Below, one piece after another: positions 46,573-56,468 of a DNA stretch of 64,000 bases. The notes beneath the pieces were generated by a model that saw nothing but the letters and a program-made list of their open reading frames with translations, was not told where the DNA came from and searched no databases. The stretch lies in the NCBI GenBank assembly GCA_958295645.1, contig OY282361.1:1702501-1766500 (forward strand), in the 5' to 3' direction. Each line of letters opens with the position of its first letter. The first letter of the stretch is position 1. The DNA is from Longimicrobiales bacterium. Lineage in GTDB: Bacteria; Gemmatimonadota; Gemmatimonadetes; Longimicrobiales; Gaopeijiaceae. The position numbers and the translations under genes were made by a program.

Positions 46573-47480
46573 GGTCGCCCGGCTCCAGCCAAGGCCGCAA
46601 CCGCCCGCACCATGCCGCCGGCCTCGGCCAGCGCCTCGCGAGCCTCCTCGCGGGTCATGCCGAGCCGCTCCATGACGATGGCGGTCTTCACGTGGCCGCC
46701 GGCGCCGGCGAGAAGGACGCGCGCGGCCTCGCGCTCCAGGCCCAGCTTGGTCATGAGGATGCGCTCGCCGCGGTCCTGCAGTTTCCGGCAGGTGACCTGA
46801 AGGTCGACCATCAAATTGCCGTCCACCTTGCCGCAGAGGATCATGGCGGTCGTGGTGACGGCGTTGAGGACCATCTTGGTGGCCGTCCCCGCCTTCATGC
46901 GCGTCGAACCGGCCACGACCTCGGGGCCGGCGAGGGGCGCGATCACCACGTCGTGGGAATGGCGCAGGGCGGGCGAAGCGGGCGTGCAGAGCAGGAAGAC
47001 CGTCCTCGCGCCCCGTTCGCGCGCTCGGGCCAGGGCAGCGTGCACGAACGGCGTGGTCCCCGAGGTGGCGATGCCGAAGACCAGGTCCCGCGAGTCCACG
47101 GCCTTGGCGTCCATCGCCTCCGCGCCCGCCTCTTCGTCGTCCTCGGCGCCTTCCTGGGCGCGCACCAGGGCCTCGCGTCCCCCGGCGATCACGCCCTGCA
47201 CCATCTCCGGCGCGGAGCCGTAGGTGGGAGGCATCTCGGCCGCGTCGAGCACGCCCAGCCGTCCCGACGTGCCCGCGCCCACGTACAGCAGGCGTCCCCC
47301 CGTCCGAAACGCCTCCGCCGCCAAGCGGGCCGCCCGGGCGATGGCGGCGGCCTCGGCCCCCACCGCGGCGGCCACTCCTGCGTCCTCCGCGTTGATCAGG
47401 CGGACGATCTCCTCGGCGGACAGGCGGTCGACCTCTTCGCTACGCGGATTGCGTTGTTCCGTCAGGCGGTCATCCAGCAT
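46569..47480 (-). CDS. murQ: N-acetylmuramic acid 6-phosphate etherase
   Basis: Cleaves the lactyl ether of MurNAc 6-phosphate in cell-wall recycling; about 303 residues, the normal length. Sugar isomerase-fold signatures are RLLYVGAGTSGRLGVLDAAEM, PPTYG, GIATSGTTPFVHAAL, VVAGSTRMKAGTATKMVLN and KVDGNLMVDLQ. ATG at 47480 begins MLDDRLTEQRNP, the usual MurQ start, and overlaps the 3' end of the upstream lipoprotein gene by 11 bases. Confidence 0.93.
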   Translation of the reverse strand: MLDDRLTEQRNPRSEEVDRLSAEEIVRLINAEDAGVAAAVGAEAAAIARAARLAAEAFRTGGRLLYVGAGTSGRLGVLDAAEMPPTYGSAPEMVQGVIAGGREALVRAQEGAEDDEEAGAEAMDAKAVDSRDLVFGIATSGTTPFVHAALARARERGARTVFLLCTPASPALRHSHDVVIAPLAGPEVVAGSTRMKAGTATKMVLNAVTTTAMILCGKVDGNLMVDLQVTCRKLQDRGERILMTKLGLEREAARVLLAGAGGHVKTAIVMERLGMTREEAREALAEAGGMVRAVAALAGAGRP

Positions 47481-48252
47481 TGCTCGCACCAGCGCCGGGG
47501 ACCGAGACCGAATCCGCAAGGAAGGGCACCGAGAAGGCCGTCCGCATCTCGACCAGGATCGTCGTGCCCGCCCTGATCCTCCCCTGGTACGGCCGCGACT
47601 GGACGAAGCCGCCGAACGGGTTTCGCGTCCGAACGCCTCCGGCCAGGACCGCATGCACGGGCCGCTCGTAGGCCGCGGCGGAGAGCGTCTCGAACTCCAG
47701 CTCGAGGTGCGCGTCCTCTCCGGGTCCGGGCGACGGCTCCGAGACCAGAACGCGGCCCAGCAGCTTGGCGCCGGCCGACACGAGGAGCCGCCCGTCGGCC
47801 GCCAGCACGTCCGCGGCGACCGTCGCGATCACCGCGTGTCCGGCCAAGTGCCGCTCCGCCGAGACCTCCTCGTCCAGGGACGCCCGCACCATCGTGCCGG
47901 CCGGAACGAGCAACAGACCGGGACCGGCCTCCAGCGCCGCGGAGTCCGGCAGTCCCTCTTGGGAGCCGGGCTCGGCAACGCCCTCTTCCACCTCCGCATC
48001 CCCCGGGCTCTCCATCTCCCGGCCGGCCCCGGCCGTCTCCGCGCCGGAGGCCTCCGCCCCCGCCCCGCCTGCCCGGCGCGCCGAGTCGGCTCTCGCGAAG
48101 ACCTGCAGGGCCTCTTCGTCCGCAGGCGCCTGAACCGCTCCCCGCCCGTCCGCCCCGGCCTCCCCTTCCGGCTGCTCCGCACCTCCGCAGGCCATCCACA
48201 GCAAGGACGCGGCCGAAAGCGTCCGGATTCCCAGCCGGCGGTTCGTCGTCAA
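47470..48252 (-). CDS. Predicted lipoprotein with disordered linker, unknown function
   Basis: About 260 residues. TTG at 48252 is chosen because GGAGGAGCGG precedes it at 8 bases and it opens a lipoprotein signal (LSAASLLWMACGG, Cys near 23). Residues 25-110 are Glu/Gly/Ala-rich and disordered. The C-terminal half has LLVPAGTMVRASLDEEVSA, ADGRLLVSAGAKLLGRVL and AGTTILVEM, a beta-rich pattern that loosely recalls TrbI/VirB10-type C-terminal domains, but no conjugation genes are near. The link to murQ hints at an envelope role. Confidence 0.55.
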   Translation of the reverse strand: MTTNRRLGIRTLSAASLLWMACGGAEQPEGEAGADGRGAVQAPADEEALQVFARADSARRAGGAGAEASGAETAGAGREMESPGDAEVEEGVAEPGSQEGLPDSAALEAGPGLLLVPAGTMVRASLDEEVSAERHLAGHAVIATVAADVLAADGRLLVSAGAKLLGRVLVSEPSPGPGEDAHLELEFETLSAAAYERPVHAVLAGGVRTRNPFGGFVQSRPYQGRIRAGTTILVEMRTAFSVPFLADSVSVPGAGASNAG

Positions 48253-48388
48253 TTCGCCGCTCCTCCTCGCGCGCGGTTCCGCAAGACGCGGGGCGAACGC
48301 CTTGCGACGGCCGTTCTCGCGCGGGGGTGCCAGGGCGCCGCGCGGGCCTTTCGTTGAATCTGTCCAATCGCGAACCATTATCAAGGCG

Positions 48389-48472
48389 TCCCCTTCCCCA
48401 GTCCGGCCCGAAACCCGTGGGCGCAAGGCATCGGCTTCCGGTCCAGTCGTCCCCTTCCCCCGCCCGGCCCGA
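48389..48472. repeat. 23-base direct repeat upstream of the ABC exporter
   Basis: 48389-48411 and 48450-48472 share TCCCCTTCCCC-GCCCGGCCCGA with two or three mismatches, separated by 38 bases. The second copy ends 19 bases before the exporter ATG. No start codon lies in the repeat. Confidence 0.6.
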
Positions 48473-48490
48473 GAGGCCAACTTCCGCGCG

Positions 48491-50275
48491 ATGCGACAAC
48501 TCAAGACGATCGTCCCGTACTTCCGCCCCTATCGGAGGGCGCTGAACTGGGGCCTCGTGCTGGTCGTCGTCGCCAACGGGTTCACGCTGGCCAGCCCCTA
48601 CGTGCTGAAGCTGGCGATCGACGGACTGACGGGAGACGAAGGGACGCTGGACGCGGACGCGGCTCGCGCCGCCGGCTTCTACGCGGCGCTCATCGTGGCG
48701 ATGGCGCTGGCGGGAGGCGCGGCCCGTTACGGAATGCGCGAGATCATGAACGGGCTCAGCCGCCGCATCGAGGTGAACCTGCGCAACGACTTCTTTCGGC
48801 ACCTGCTCAGGCTGGACGCGGGATTCTACGGCCGCACGCGGACAGGCGACCTGATGAGCCGCGCGACCAACGACACTCTGGCCGTGCGCCAAGCGACGGG
48901 GCCCGCCGTCATGTACTCCGCGAACACGATCGTGAACTTCGCCTTCGGCCTGGTCCTGATGGCCCTGATCGATCCGGGGCTCACGCTGGCGGTGCTGGCG
49001 CCCCTCGCCGTCCTTCCTCCGGTCGTGGTCAGGTTCGGCAGGGCCATCCACCACCGTTTCGAGGACATTCAAGAGCAGTTCGGGACGCTTTCGACGATGG
49101 TGCAGGAGAACATGAGCGGCGTGCGGATCGTGCGCGCCTACGGGCAGGAGGCGGCGCAGGCGGACGAGTTCGACGCGCTCAATCGCGAGTACCTGAGGCG
49201 CAACATGCGCTTGGCGTACGCTGCCGGCGGGTTCCATCCCGTGCTTGGATTCCTGACGGGATGCGCCACGGTGGTCCTGCTCTGGTACGGAGGCGCGCGG
49301 GTGATGTCGGGCGCGATCACCACGGGGGACTTCGTCGCCTTCTTCTGGTTGCTGGCGATGCTGGCCTGGCCCATGATCACGCTGGGATGGGTGGTCAACC
49401 TGTTTCAGCGGGGGGCGGCGTCGATGGAACGGCTCAATCGCATCTTCGCCGTCGAGCCCCGGATCGCCCCGCCGCGCAGGCCGCGTCCCATGCCGAGCGG
49501 CCCGGCGGAGATCGAGTTCCGGTCCGTGAGCTTTCGTTATCCGGGCTCCGGACGGGCCGCGCTGGAGGACGTGTCGTTCACGGCCCAGCCCGGCAAGACG
49601 GTGGCCGTCGTCGGGCCCACCGGATCCGGAAAAAGCACGCTCGTCGCGCTCGTGGCGCGCACCTACGACCCCACCTCCGGCGCGGTGCTGCTCGGCGGGC
49701 GCCCCTTGACGGACTACGACCCGGCCGACGTGCGTGGGCGGATCGGAGTCGCCCCCCAAGACAGCTTGCTCTTCTCGGACAAGCTGGGACGCAACATCGC
49801 GCTGGGCGTGCCGGAGTCCGTGACCGGCGAGGCCCGGGCGCGAAGAGTGGAGGAGGCCTCCGCGGCCGCTCGTCTCCACGAGACCGTGCGGGAGTTCCCG
49901 GACGGCTACGAGACGATGCTCGGCGAGCGCGGCATCAATCTCTCGGGCGGCCAGAAGCAACGCGCGACGCTGGCCCGGGCCCTGGCGATCGATCCGGCGG
50001 TGTTGGTTCTGGACGACGTGCTGAGTGCCGTGGACACGGAGACCGAGAGCCGCATTCTGGGGGGCCTGCGCGAGGAGCTGCGAGGGCGCACGGCCTTCGT
50101 CATCTCGCACCGGGTGACGGCGGTCCGGGAGGCCGACTTGATCCTGGTGCTCGTGGACGGCCGGATCGTGGAACGAGGCCGGCACGCCGATTTGATGGCG
50201 CTCGGCGGCGCCTACGCTTCGCTGCTCCGGCGGCAGCTGCTCGAGCAGGACTTGTCCATGGCGGGAGCGGCCTGA
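48491..50275 (+). CDS. ABC exporter, fused membrane and ATPase domains
   Basis: 594 residues: a six-helix type 1 exporter membrane domain (residues 1-320) and a nucleotide-binding domain. Walker A GPTGSGKSTL, Q-loop VAPQDSLLFSD, signature LSGGQKQRATLARAL, Walker B VLVLDDVLSAVD and switch His ISHRVTAV are complete. EDIQEQFGTLSTMVQENMSGVRIVRAYGQE is typical of lipid A and multidrug half-transporters. It acts as a homodimer or with an unlinked partner; the cargo is unknown. It converges with ccdA, separated by 60 bases. Confidence 0.88.
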   Translation: MRQLKTIVPYFRPYRRALNWGLVLVVVANGFTLASPYVLKLAIDGLTGDEGTLDADAARAAGFYAALIVAMALAGGAARYGMREIMNGLSRRIEVNLRNDFFRHLLRLDAGFYGRTRTGDLMSRATNDTLAVRQATGPAVMYSANTIVNFAFGLVLMALIDPGLTLAVLAPLAVLPPVVVRFGRAIHHRFEDIQEQFGTLSTMVQENMSGVRIVRAYGQEAAQADEFDALNREYLRRNMRLAYAAGGFHPVLGFLTGCATVVLLWYGGARVMSGAITTGDFVAFFWLLAMLAWPMITLGWVVNLFQRGAASMERLNRIFAVEPRIAPPRRPRPMPSGPAEIEFRSVSFRYPGSGRAALEDVSFTAQPGKTVAVVGPTGSGKSTLVALVARTYDPTSGAVLLGGRPLTDYDPADVRGRIGVAPQDSLLFSDKLGRNIALGVPESVTGEARARRVEEASAAARLHETVREFPDGYETMLGERGINLSGGQKQRATLARALAIDPAVLVLDDVLSAVDTETESRILGGLREELRGRTAFVISHRVTAVREADLILVLVDGRIVERGRHADLMALGGAYASLLRRQLLEQDLSMAGAA

Positions 50276-50335
50276 GGCCAGGCGCACCAGGGACGCGGCC
50301 GTGTTACCTGCCGGAGTCCTGCCCCTCCCGGGGGC

Positions 50336-51070
50336 CTACAGGCGGTCCAGCAGAAAGTCGGGCGTGAAGCGATTCAGGTAGGCCGCCAAAGTGACGAAGG
50401 AGCCCGTCACCAGGAGCAGGCCTAGCAGGATCAGCAGGACGCCTGCCACCTTCTGGACGGCCGGCAGGAAGCGGCGGAACCCGGCGAAGGCGGTCAAGAA
50501 GCGCTCCAACGCCAGGGCGGAGATCATGAACGGGATGGCCAAGCCCATCGAGTACACGAACAGGAGGAGCATCCCCCAGCCCAGCTCCTCCTGAGCGGCC
50601 AGCGTCATGATCGCGCCGAGCTGCGGGCCGATGCAGGGCGTCCAGCCCGCACCGAAGGCGACGCCGACCGCGACCGCGCCCAAGTAGCCGACGGGCTTGT
50701 CGGCCAAGTGCAGCCGCTTCTCGCGCAGGAGCGGCGCCAGCTGAAAGACGCCCATCAAATGGAGCCCCAGGACGATGATCACGATGCCTCCCGCCCTTGC
50801 GATCCAGTCCCTGTAGTACAGAAGAAAGCTGCCCACGAACGACGCCGACGCCCCCAGCAGCACGAAGATCAGCGTGAAGCCGGTCACGAAGAGGCCCGCG
50901 TGCACAAGGACGCGACGGCGGTCGAATCCCTCCTGCATGTCCTCCAAGGAGACGCCGGTCACGAAGGAGAGGTAGCTCGGGACCAGAGGGAGCACGCAGG
51001 GCGACAGGAAGGACAGCAGTCCCGCGCTCAACGCGATCAGGATGCCGACCGATTCGTTCACGGATTCCAT
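50336..51070 (-). CDS. ccdA: CcdA-type cytochrome c biogenesis / thiol transfer protein
   Basis: 244 residues, six membrane helices. Two redox-active Cys lie in helices 1 and 4: LSFLSPCVLPLVPSYLS and GAGWTPCIGPQLGAI. It carries reducing equivalents from thioredoxin across the membrane to periplasmic proteins. The gene ends a leftward chain containing a YyaL-type thioredoxin-fold protein and two beta-propellers; a thiol-redox link is possible but unproven. Its start is 16 bases after the small unknown gene. Confidence 0.9.
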   Translation of the reverse strand: MESVNESVGILIALSAGLLSFLSPCVLPLVPSYLSFVTGVSLEDMQEGFDRRRVLVHAGLFVTGFTLIFVLLGASASFVGSFLLYYRDWIARAGGIVIIVLGLHLMGVFQLAPLLREKRLHLADKPVGYLGAVAVGVAFGAGWTPCIGPQLGAIMTLAAQEELGWGMLLLFVYSMGLAIPFMISALALERFLTAFAGFRRFLPAVQKVAGVLLILLGLLLVTGSFVTLAAYLNRFTPDFLLDRL

Positions 51071-51086
51071 CGGGAACCTCCGATCC

Positions 51087-51521
51087 TCATTCCGGCGCCC
51101 GCGGGCCGGCCAGTTCCTCTTCGAACAGGGCCGGAGCGTAGCTGCGCAGGAGGCGCTCGAACGTGCTCGCGTCGCCGCCCACCGACACTTGCCGGGGACT
51201 TCCCGTGGGCTCCGGGCTGCGCTGCGCGACCTCTTCCATCATCGCGGGCAGGCGGCCCGGGGGAGCCACGCCTTCGTCCGCGAACTGCGCGTCGAAGTAG
51301 AGGCCCTTGCCGGTTCGCCGAGCCGAATAGCAAACAGTGACGAGCCGGCGAGAATCGCCCCCGGCGAAGCAGCTGGCGACGACCAGTCCCTGTTCCCGCC
51401 GCCCCTGCGCCATCGGAGGGAACAGCCAAAGCCTGTCGATGACGGCCGTACCCAGCCGCTCGCCCGCCGCGCCGACTGCGCGCGGCAACGCCTCGGGCAC
51501 GCCCGCCTCGGAGCCGGCCAT
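51087..51521 (-). CDS. Small conserved-looking protein of unknown function
   Basis: 144 residues between the fused E1 and ccdA. ATG at 51521 gives MAGSEAGVPEALPRAVGAAG; the central part DRLWLFPPMAQGRREQGLVVASCF is followed by RRLVTVCYSARRTGKGLYFD, which reads as alternating beta strands, and the C-terminus is helical (FERLLRSYAPALFEEEL). I recognise no family. Codon use and tight spacing (20 and 16 bases) support it as real. Confidence 0.55.
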   Translation of the reverse strand: MAGSEAGVPEALPRAVGAAGERLGTAVIDRLWLFPPMAQGRREQGLVVASCFAGGDSRRLVTVCYSARRTGKGLYFDAQFADEGVAPPGRLPAMMEEVAQRSPEPTGSPRQVSVGGDASTFERLLRSYAPALFEEELAGPRAPE

Positions 51522-51541
51522 CTTCGCGTACCGTCGCCGAC

Positions 51542-53677
51542 CTAGTAGGACGCCAGGCCGAGAACGGCCTGAAGCACGTCGTCCGGCTGCGGCAGGATCG
51601 CCTGTTCCAGCTGCGGCGAATACGGCACCCAGGAGTCCGCCGAAGCCACCCGCCGCACCGGCGCGTCGAGCCACGGGAACACGTCGTCGGCGATGCGCGC
51701 GGCCACCTCGGCGCCCAGCCCGAAGGAGAGCGCGTCCTCGTGGGCGACCACGACCTTGTTCGTGCGGCGCACCGAATCGGCCACCGTGTCCATGTCCAAC
51801 GGCGAAATCGTGCGCAGATCGATCACCTCGGCGCTCACGCCGTGCCGGTCCTCGGCCACGCGCGCGGCGTCGCAGACCCGCTTCACCAGGGCGCCGCAGG
51901 CGACCACCGTCACGTCGCGACCCGCACGCACCACCTTGGCCTTGCCGAACGGCACCATGTAGCCGGGACCGGGGTCGGCGCTCTTGTTGTGAACCTGGCG
52001 GTACAGGTGCTTGTGCTCCAAGAACAGGACGGGGTCGTCGCAGCGAATGGAAGTGCGCAGCAGGCCGTTCGCGTCCAGGGCGTTCGAGGGCAGCACGACG
52101 CGCAGGCCGGGCGTGTGCGCGAACAGCGTGGCGCCGGTCTGCGAATGATAGATGCCGCCCTTGATGTATCCGCCGTAGGTGGTGCGGACGACCACCGGAG
52201 CGGACCAGTCGTCCCCGGAGCGGTACCTCATCGTGGCCAGCTCGTTGCGCAGCTGCATGAAGGCCGGCCAGATGTAGTCGAAGAACTGTATTTCGACGAC
52301 CGGCTTGAGGCCCCGAACGGCCATTCCGATGGCGCGTCCGACGATGTTGGCCTCGGCGAGGGGCGCGTTGTACACCCGGTCGGCCCCGAACCGGGCCTGA
52401 AGTCCGTGCGTCACCTTGAAGACGCCGCCCTTGCCCTTCACCTCGGCCAGCGCCTCCTCGCGAGAGGCGTCCGCCACGTCCTGCCCGAAGAGGACGATCC
52501 GGGGGTCGCGGGCCATCTCGTCGCGCAGGCAGCGGTTGAGCAGGTCCACCATGGTGAGCGGGCGGTCCTCCGCGAACGCCGGCGAGTCTTCGGTGTCGAA
52601 GGCCGCGCTCGTTGGATCGACGGTCTCCGAGTAGAGCCACTTGGAGGCCGTCTCGGGGGGCGGCTGAGGATGCTCCAGGGCTTGGTCGGCGGCGGCGGAC
52701 ACGGCCACCTTCACGTCCGCTTCGAGCTGGTCCAGGCGCTTCTCCGATGCTGCGCCCGTCTCGATCAGCATTCGGCGCGTGCGCGCAAGGGGGTCGCGGT
52801 CGTCCTGCTTGGCGCGCTCGGCAGGCGTTCGGTAGGCCGTCTCGTCGTCGGAGGCCGAGTGCGAGTAGGGACGGGTCGTATGCGCATGCAAAAGGGCCGG
52901 ACCCCGGCGCTCGCGGCACCACCGCACGACCTGGCCCGCGGCGGCGTGGGACTCCAGCACGTCGGTGCCGTCGCACTCGACGATCTTCAGGCCGGGAAAG
53001 CCGGTCAGCAGGCGCGAGACGTTGCCTCCGGCGGTCTGCACCTCGACCGGCACCGAAATGGCGTACTCGTTGTCCTCGACGACGAACAACACCGGCAGAT
53101 CGAGGTTGCAGGCCGTGTTGAGCGCCTCCCAAAACTCGCCTTGGGAGGTGGTGCCGTCGCCGGCGCAACACACCACGATCTCGTCCTCCGCGAAGGGGGC
53201 GACGTGCTTGCGAAGCGCGGGAAGCCGGGAGGCCAGCATCCCGGCCTCGGCGGTGCCGACGGCGTGCAGGAACTGGGTGCCCGTGGGGGAAGACGACGAC
53301 ACCATGGCGAGGCGGGAGTCCCCGAAGTGCGCAGGCATCTGGCGGCCTCCGCTGGCCCGGGCGGCCTCCGCGGCCGTCCCTTGAAGGAAGTGCTCGACCG
53401 GCGCGACGCCCGTCGCCAGCGCGAGCGCGCGGTCTCGATAGTACAGGTAGAGCCAGTCCGACCCCGGCCGAAGACGGTCGGCGAGCGCCACCTGCACGGC
53501 CTCGTGGCCCGCTCCCGCGATTTGGAAGAACACCTTGCCCTGCCGGTAGAGCATGCCCTCGCGGTCGTCGATGCTTCTCGACGTGACCATGGTGCGATAC
53601 CATGCCAGCAGGGTGTCCGGGGCGGGGCGGTCCCTGCTCTCCGCTCCGGCCTCGGTCTCCGATCTCGGTACGTCCAC
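51542..53677 (-). CDS. Fused alpha-beta 2-oxoacid dehydrogenase E1 (branched-chain type)
   Basis: About 711 residues. The alpha part (to about 345) has the thiamine-diphosphate motif [16 protein letters not shown] and the phosphorylation-loop equivalent [11 protein letters not shown]; the beta part (about 360-711) has [39 protein letters not shown] and [12 protein letters not shown]. Alpha and beta are normally separate genes; the fusion is seen in some Bacteroidota and Gemmatimonadota. It decarboxylates branched-chain 2-oxoacids for transfer to a lipoyl E2, not encoded here. GTG at 53677 is chosen because AAGGAGAGGC lies immediately upstream. Confidence 0.88.
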   Translation of the reverse strand: MDVPRSETEAGAESRDRPAPDTLLAWYRTMVTSRSIDDREGMLYRQGKVFFQIAGAGHEAVQVALADRLRPGSDWLYLYYRDRALALATGVAPVEHFLQGTAAEAARASGGRQMPAHFGDSRLAMVSSSSPTGTQFLHAVGTAEAGMLASRLPALRKHVAPFAEDEIVVCCAGDGTTSQGEFWEALNTACNLDLPVLFVVEDNEYAISVPVEVQTAGGNVSRLLTGFPGLKIVECDGTDVLESHAAAGQVVRWCRERRGPALLHAHTTRPYSHSASDDETAYRTPAERAKQDDRDPLARTRRMLIETGAASEKRLDQLEADVKVAVSAAADQALEHPQPPPETASKWLYSETVDPTSAAFDTEDSPAFAEDRPLTMVDLLNRCLRDEMARDPRIVLFGQDVADASREEALAEVKGKGGVFKVTHGLQARFGADRVYNAPLAEANIVGRAIGMAVRGLKPVVEIQFFDYIWPAFMQLRNELATMRYRSGDDWSAPVVVRTTYGGYIKGGIYHSQTGATLFAHTPGLRVVLPSNALDANGLLRTSIRCDDPVLFLEHKHLYRQVHNKSADPGPGYMVPFGKAKVVRAGRDVTVVACGALVKRVCDAARVAEDRHGVSAEVIDLRTISPLDMDTVADSVRRTNKVVVAHEDALSFGLGAEVAARIADDVFPWLDAPVRRVASADSWVPYSPQLEQAILPQPDDVLQAVLGLASY

Positions 53678-53828
53678 GCCTCTCCTTCCGGTCCGTCCCC
53701 TCCGTGCGACCGCCTCCGCGCGCGAGGCGGCTCTCGAAACCGGCCCAAGCGCCTTCGACGGGCACGACTCCGGCTCGCGGGTCGTCGAATGCGGGAAGGC
53801 TACCGGCCGAGTTGCGAATATAAGCGCG

Positions 53829-55247
53829 TCACTTGCTCGCAGGAGCCCGCCGGCCCACTGCGGCCCCCGGCGCGACGACACGCAAGACGCGAGCCGCGGA
53901 CCGTTCAAGGTCGTCGCTGACCACTCCTGCGAGCAGGCTGTCGTTGCCGGCCATGGGACGGAACCCGTCCGGCAAGGAAACCGCCCCTAGGAACGTCGCC
54001 TCCGTGCCGCCAACGTCGAAGATGTCCCACAACCTGCTCGCGTTCGGCCGACCGAGAGGGCCAGCGTACTCGTCGTCCACGCCAAGACCCCGCTCCACCC
54101 ACAACGCGCCCGGCGGACCCCAGAAGACATTGGTGATCATGGGAAACGATTCGATTCCGTCGGCCATGTCGACCGGTGGGGCCGACCTCCGCACGAGGGA
54201 CGACCAGTCTTCCGGCGCCTCGCCCGGGTGCGCGAGGTGGCGACGCAGGTCTCTCAGGAACGAAGCCGTGGGCCGCCGCTGGGACACGTCGCGAGCGATC
54301 GTGCCAAGGGTGTCGCCTGACTCGCCGGCGATGACGTGCAGAACGTATTTGTCGCCGTAACCGGCCACCACACGACCCTCGGGCATTGAAGCCAACAGCG
54401 GAAACGCGCGAAACGGGTTGAAGAGGCGCATGAAATCGTCCGCTCGGCGCTTGTGCCACACCCGACTCCCGTCCGACGCGCCCAACACCATCGCAAATAG
54501 CCCGCCGTCGCTCACGTCCGCCGTCATTCTCCACGCGATGACGTTGCCAGCTGCGAGGGCCACCTTAACGGTCATGCCACCGACGGACGGCGCACTCCAC
54601 CGGCGGGTTTCAGCACCCTGCCAAGTGTAGAGTCCTGTGCGCATCCCGGCGGCGACAATGGTCTCGCCCTCAATGCCGACCATGACCACGCCGTCTAGTT
54701 CGCCTGGCCCATCTCCCATTCTGCCCCATTGCGCCACGACGTCTCCCTCCGCGGAGACGACAGCGATCTGTGGAGCGTCGGTCGAGCCATAGTCCGAAAC
54801 CACGATCCGGCCGTCGTCGAACATGGCCATGGCCACGATCACACCGAAGTGAAGCTCGGAATCGTCGAAGCCGATCGTAAACACTTCCTCCGTGCGCACG
54901 CCTACGCCGGTTTGGCCTTCCGCCCCAAGTGCTTCCGCTGCAAAGACGACTGTCCCGACCAGCGCGAAGCACCATACGAGCACCGTTAGCTTGTCAGGCT
55001 TTTTCTTGCGACGGACGTAATCGGCCAAGACTGCGATCGTCAGCAACAACCACGTCGCGGAAACGAGAATTTTCCCGATTGCGAGGCCTGTTTGGCTTTC
55101 CGTTGCCAAGACGACTGTCCAGGCCAGCGTGAGGCAGCACCATACGACCACCATTCCCTTGTCAGGCTTTTTCTTGCGACGGACGCAAACGGCCGATACT
55201 GCGATCGTCAGCAACAACCACGTCGCGAGAATGAGAATGTTCTCCAT
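53829..55247 (-). CDS. 6-bladed beta-propeller protein with duplicated membrane hairpin
   Basis: About 472 residues. The N-terminal 110 residues contain two copies of a 56-residue unit: hydrophobic [10 protein letters not shown], basic VRRKKKPDK, a second hydrophobic segment and a QTG turn. The rest is a beta-propeller with blade motifs [43 protein letters not shown] and [14 protein letters not shown] at 55247 is preferred since AAAGGAG lies five to six bases upstream. It is a paralogue of the next gene in line (31 bases upstream). Related propellers are abundant in soil and marine Gram-negatives; ligands are unknown. Confidence 0.72.
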   Translation of the reverse strand: MENILILATWLLLTIAVSAVCVRRKKKPDKGMVVVWCCLTLAWTVVLATESQTGLAIGKILVSATWLLLTIAVLADYVRRKKKPDKLTVLVWCFALVGTVVFAAEALGAEGQTGVGVRTEEVFTIGFDDSELHFGVIVAMAMFDDGRIVVSDYGSTDAPQIAVVSAEGDVVAQWGRMGDGPGELDGVVMVGIEGETIVAAGMRTGLYTWQGAETRRWSAPSVGGMTVKVALAAGNVIAWRMTADVSDGGLFAMVLGASDGSRVWHKRRADDFMRLFNPFRAFPLLASMPEGRVVAGYGDKYVLHVIAGESGDTLGTIARDVSQRRPTASFLRDLRRHLAHPGEAPEDWSSLVRRSAPPVDMADGIESFPMITNVFWGPPGALWVERGLGVDDEYAGPLGRPNASRLWDIFDVGGTEATFLGAVSLPDGFRPMAGNDSLLAGVVSDDLERSAARVLRVVAPGAAVGRRAPASK

Positions 55248-55253
55248 TTCGAC
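54905..55253. repeat. 168-base tandem duplication in the propeller gene 5' end
   Basis: TTGTCAGGCTTTTTCTTGCG occurs at 54991 and again at 55159, 168 bases apart, and similarity extends over nearly the whole unit with one 3-base difference. The duplicated unit is in frame and encodes the two membrane-hairpin copies. Confidence 0.85.
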
Positions 55254-55278
55254 TCCTTTGTTCATGGAACGTCGTGCT

Positions 55279-56442
55279 TCAACAACACGCCTCAATGCCC
55301 GGAATCTCGACGCGCAATACCCTCAGTCCGGACTGCCCCAGCTCGTCGGTCACCCGGCCGGCGAGCAGGTTGTCGTTGCCGGCCAACGGGCTGAAGCCCT
55401 CCGGCAACGACACTGCACCCAAGTACTTGCCTCCGTCCATGCCGACATCGAAGACATCCCATAGTCTGCTCGTCCGCCAGTGCTCGAGATGCGCCGCAAA
55501 CTCGTCGTCGATTCCCAGGTCGCGTTCAACCCAGAGCGCGCCCGGCGGTCCCCAGAAGGCGTCCTTGATCAAGCTGAACGAATCAAGATCGTCATCGCGC
55601 TCGGTTGCGCTGCGCACGAAGGCCCGCGTGGGGCGTCGCACTGAGACCTCGCGAGCAATCCGCCCGATCGTGTCGCCCGACTCGCCGGAAAGGACTTGGA
55701 GAACGTACTCGTCGCCGAATCCCACCACGACGCGCTTGCCGGGCATCGAAGCCAACAGCGGCTTCGGGGCAAACCGGGCCGTCAACGAAAGGTCGAACGC
55801 CGGCGGTGCCGGACGCGAAATCCAAGTCTGCCGCTGGTCCCAAGGACCAAACGTGTAGAGGCTGGCACCACGGAGTTGGTCAAGGTCCATAAGGTCGCCG
55901 CTGGCCGCCATTTCGCCGATCTTGGCATAGTCCATTCCCAACTTCCACGTCACGACTTGTCCTGCGACAAACGCGATGGCTCGCACCGCCCCACCGAGGC
56001 CGTCGCCGCGATCCGCCGCTAGGAGGCTTTCCGGCAAGTGTTCCTGGCCCAGTTGGTAGCGAACCAGTTCCTCGCCACGCCACGTGTACAGCCCGGCCCG
56101 TGCCGCGCTAGCCAACGCCACCGTGTCGGGCGCGACGAAGACGGCTCTTATTATCTCCCCCCCGCCTGCTTTCAATTCGCCCGGCCCATCGCCTAGTCGG
56201 CCCCATCGCGCCATGACGTCGCCGCTCGCCGAGACCACGGTCACAGCTGGATCGACGGCGCCCAGGCGATCCAACACCAGGATCATTCCGTCTTCCGAGA
56301 ACGAGACGGATTGGATCGACTGAAAGAAGACATCGCCACCGTCGAGACCGAGTGTGAAGACTTCGGCGGTCTGGGCAACGTGACTCGGGGACTGGCCCGG
56401 GGCCGGGTGCGCTGCGGACGCCATCGAACAGACCAATATCAC
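55279..56442 (-). CDS. Secreted 6-bladed beta-propeller protein
   Basis: 387 residues from GTG 56442. Propeller landmarks parallel those of the downstream paralogue: VSFSEDGMILVLDRLG, RWGRLGDGPGELKAG, LLASMPGKRVVVGFGD and [17 protein letters not shown]. The GTG start gives a signal peptide that is too short (VILVCSMASAA). The same frame upstream reads RRAVRSLVILVCSMASAA from a CTG at 56472, which has GGAG seven bases before it and overlaps the stop of a small upstream ORF. A CTG start would give a complete signal peptide. Confidence 0.7.
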   Translation of the reverse strand: MILVCSMASAAHPAPGQSPSHVAQTAEVFTLGLDGGDVFFQSIQSVSFSEDGMILVLDRLGAVDPAVTVVSASGDVMARWGRLGDGPGELKAGGGEIIRAVFVAPDTVALASAARAGLYTWRGEELVRYQLGQEHLPESLLAADRGDGLGGAVRAIAFVAGQVVTWKLGMDYAKIGEMAASGDLMDLDQLRGASLYTFGPWDQRQTWISRPAPPAFDLSLTARFAPKPLLASMPGKRVVVGFGDEYVLQVLSGESGDTIGRIAREVSVRRPTRAFVRSATERDDDLDSFSLIKDAFWGPPGALWVERDLGIDDEFAAHLEHWRTSRLWDVFDVGMDGGKYLGAVSLPEGFSPLAGNDNLLAGRVTDELGQSGLRVLRVEIPGIEACC

Positions 56443-56468
56443 CAGAGAGCGAACGGCCCTTCGCCCGC

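Noticed and set aside
41591-46600. Single 1669-codon minus-strand frame covering the barrel protein and the membrane protein upstream
   Set aside because: Only the part from about 44704 or 44818 has domain structure. Upstream it is an alternative frame of the GT-C-like gene.
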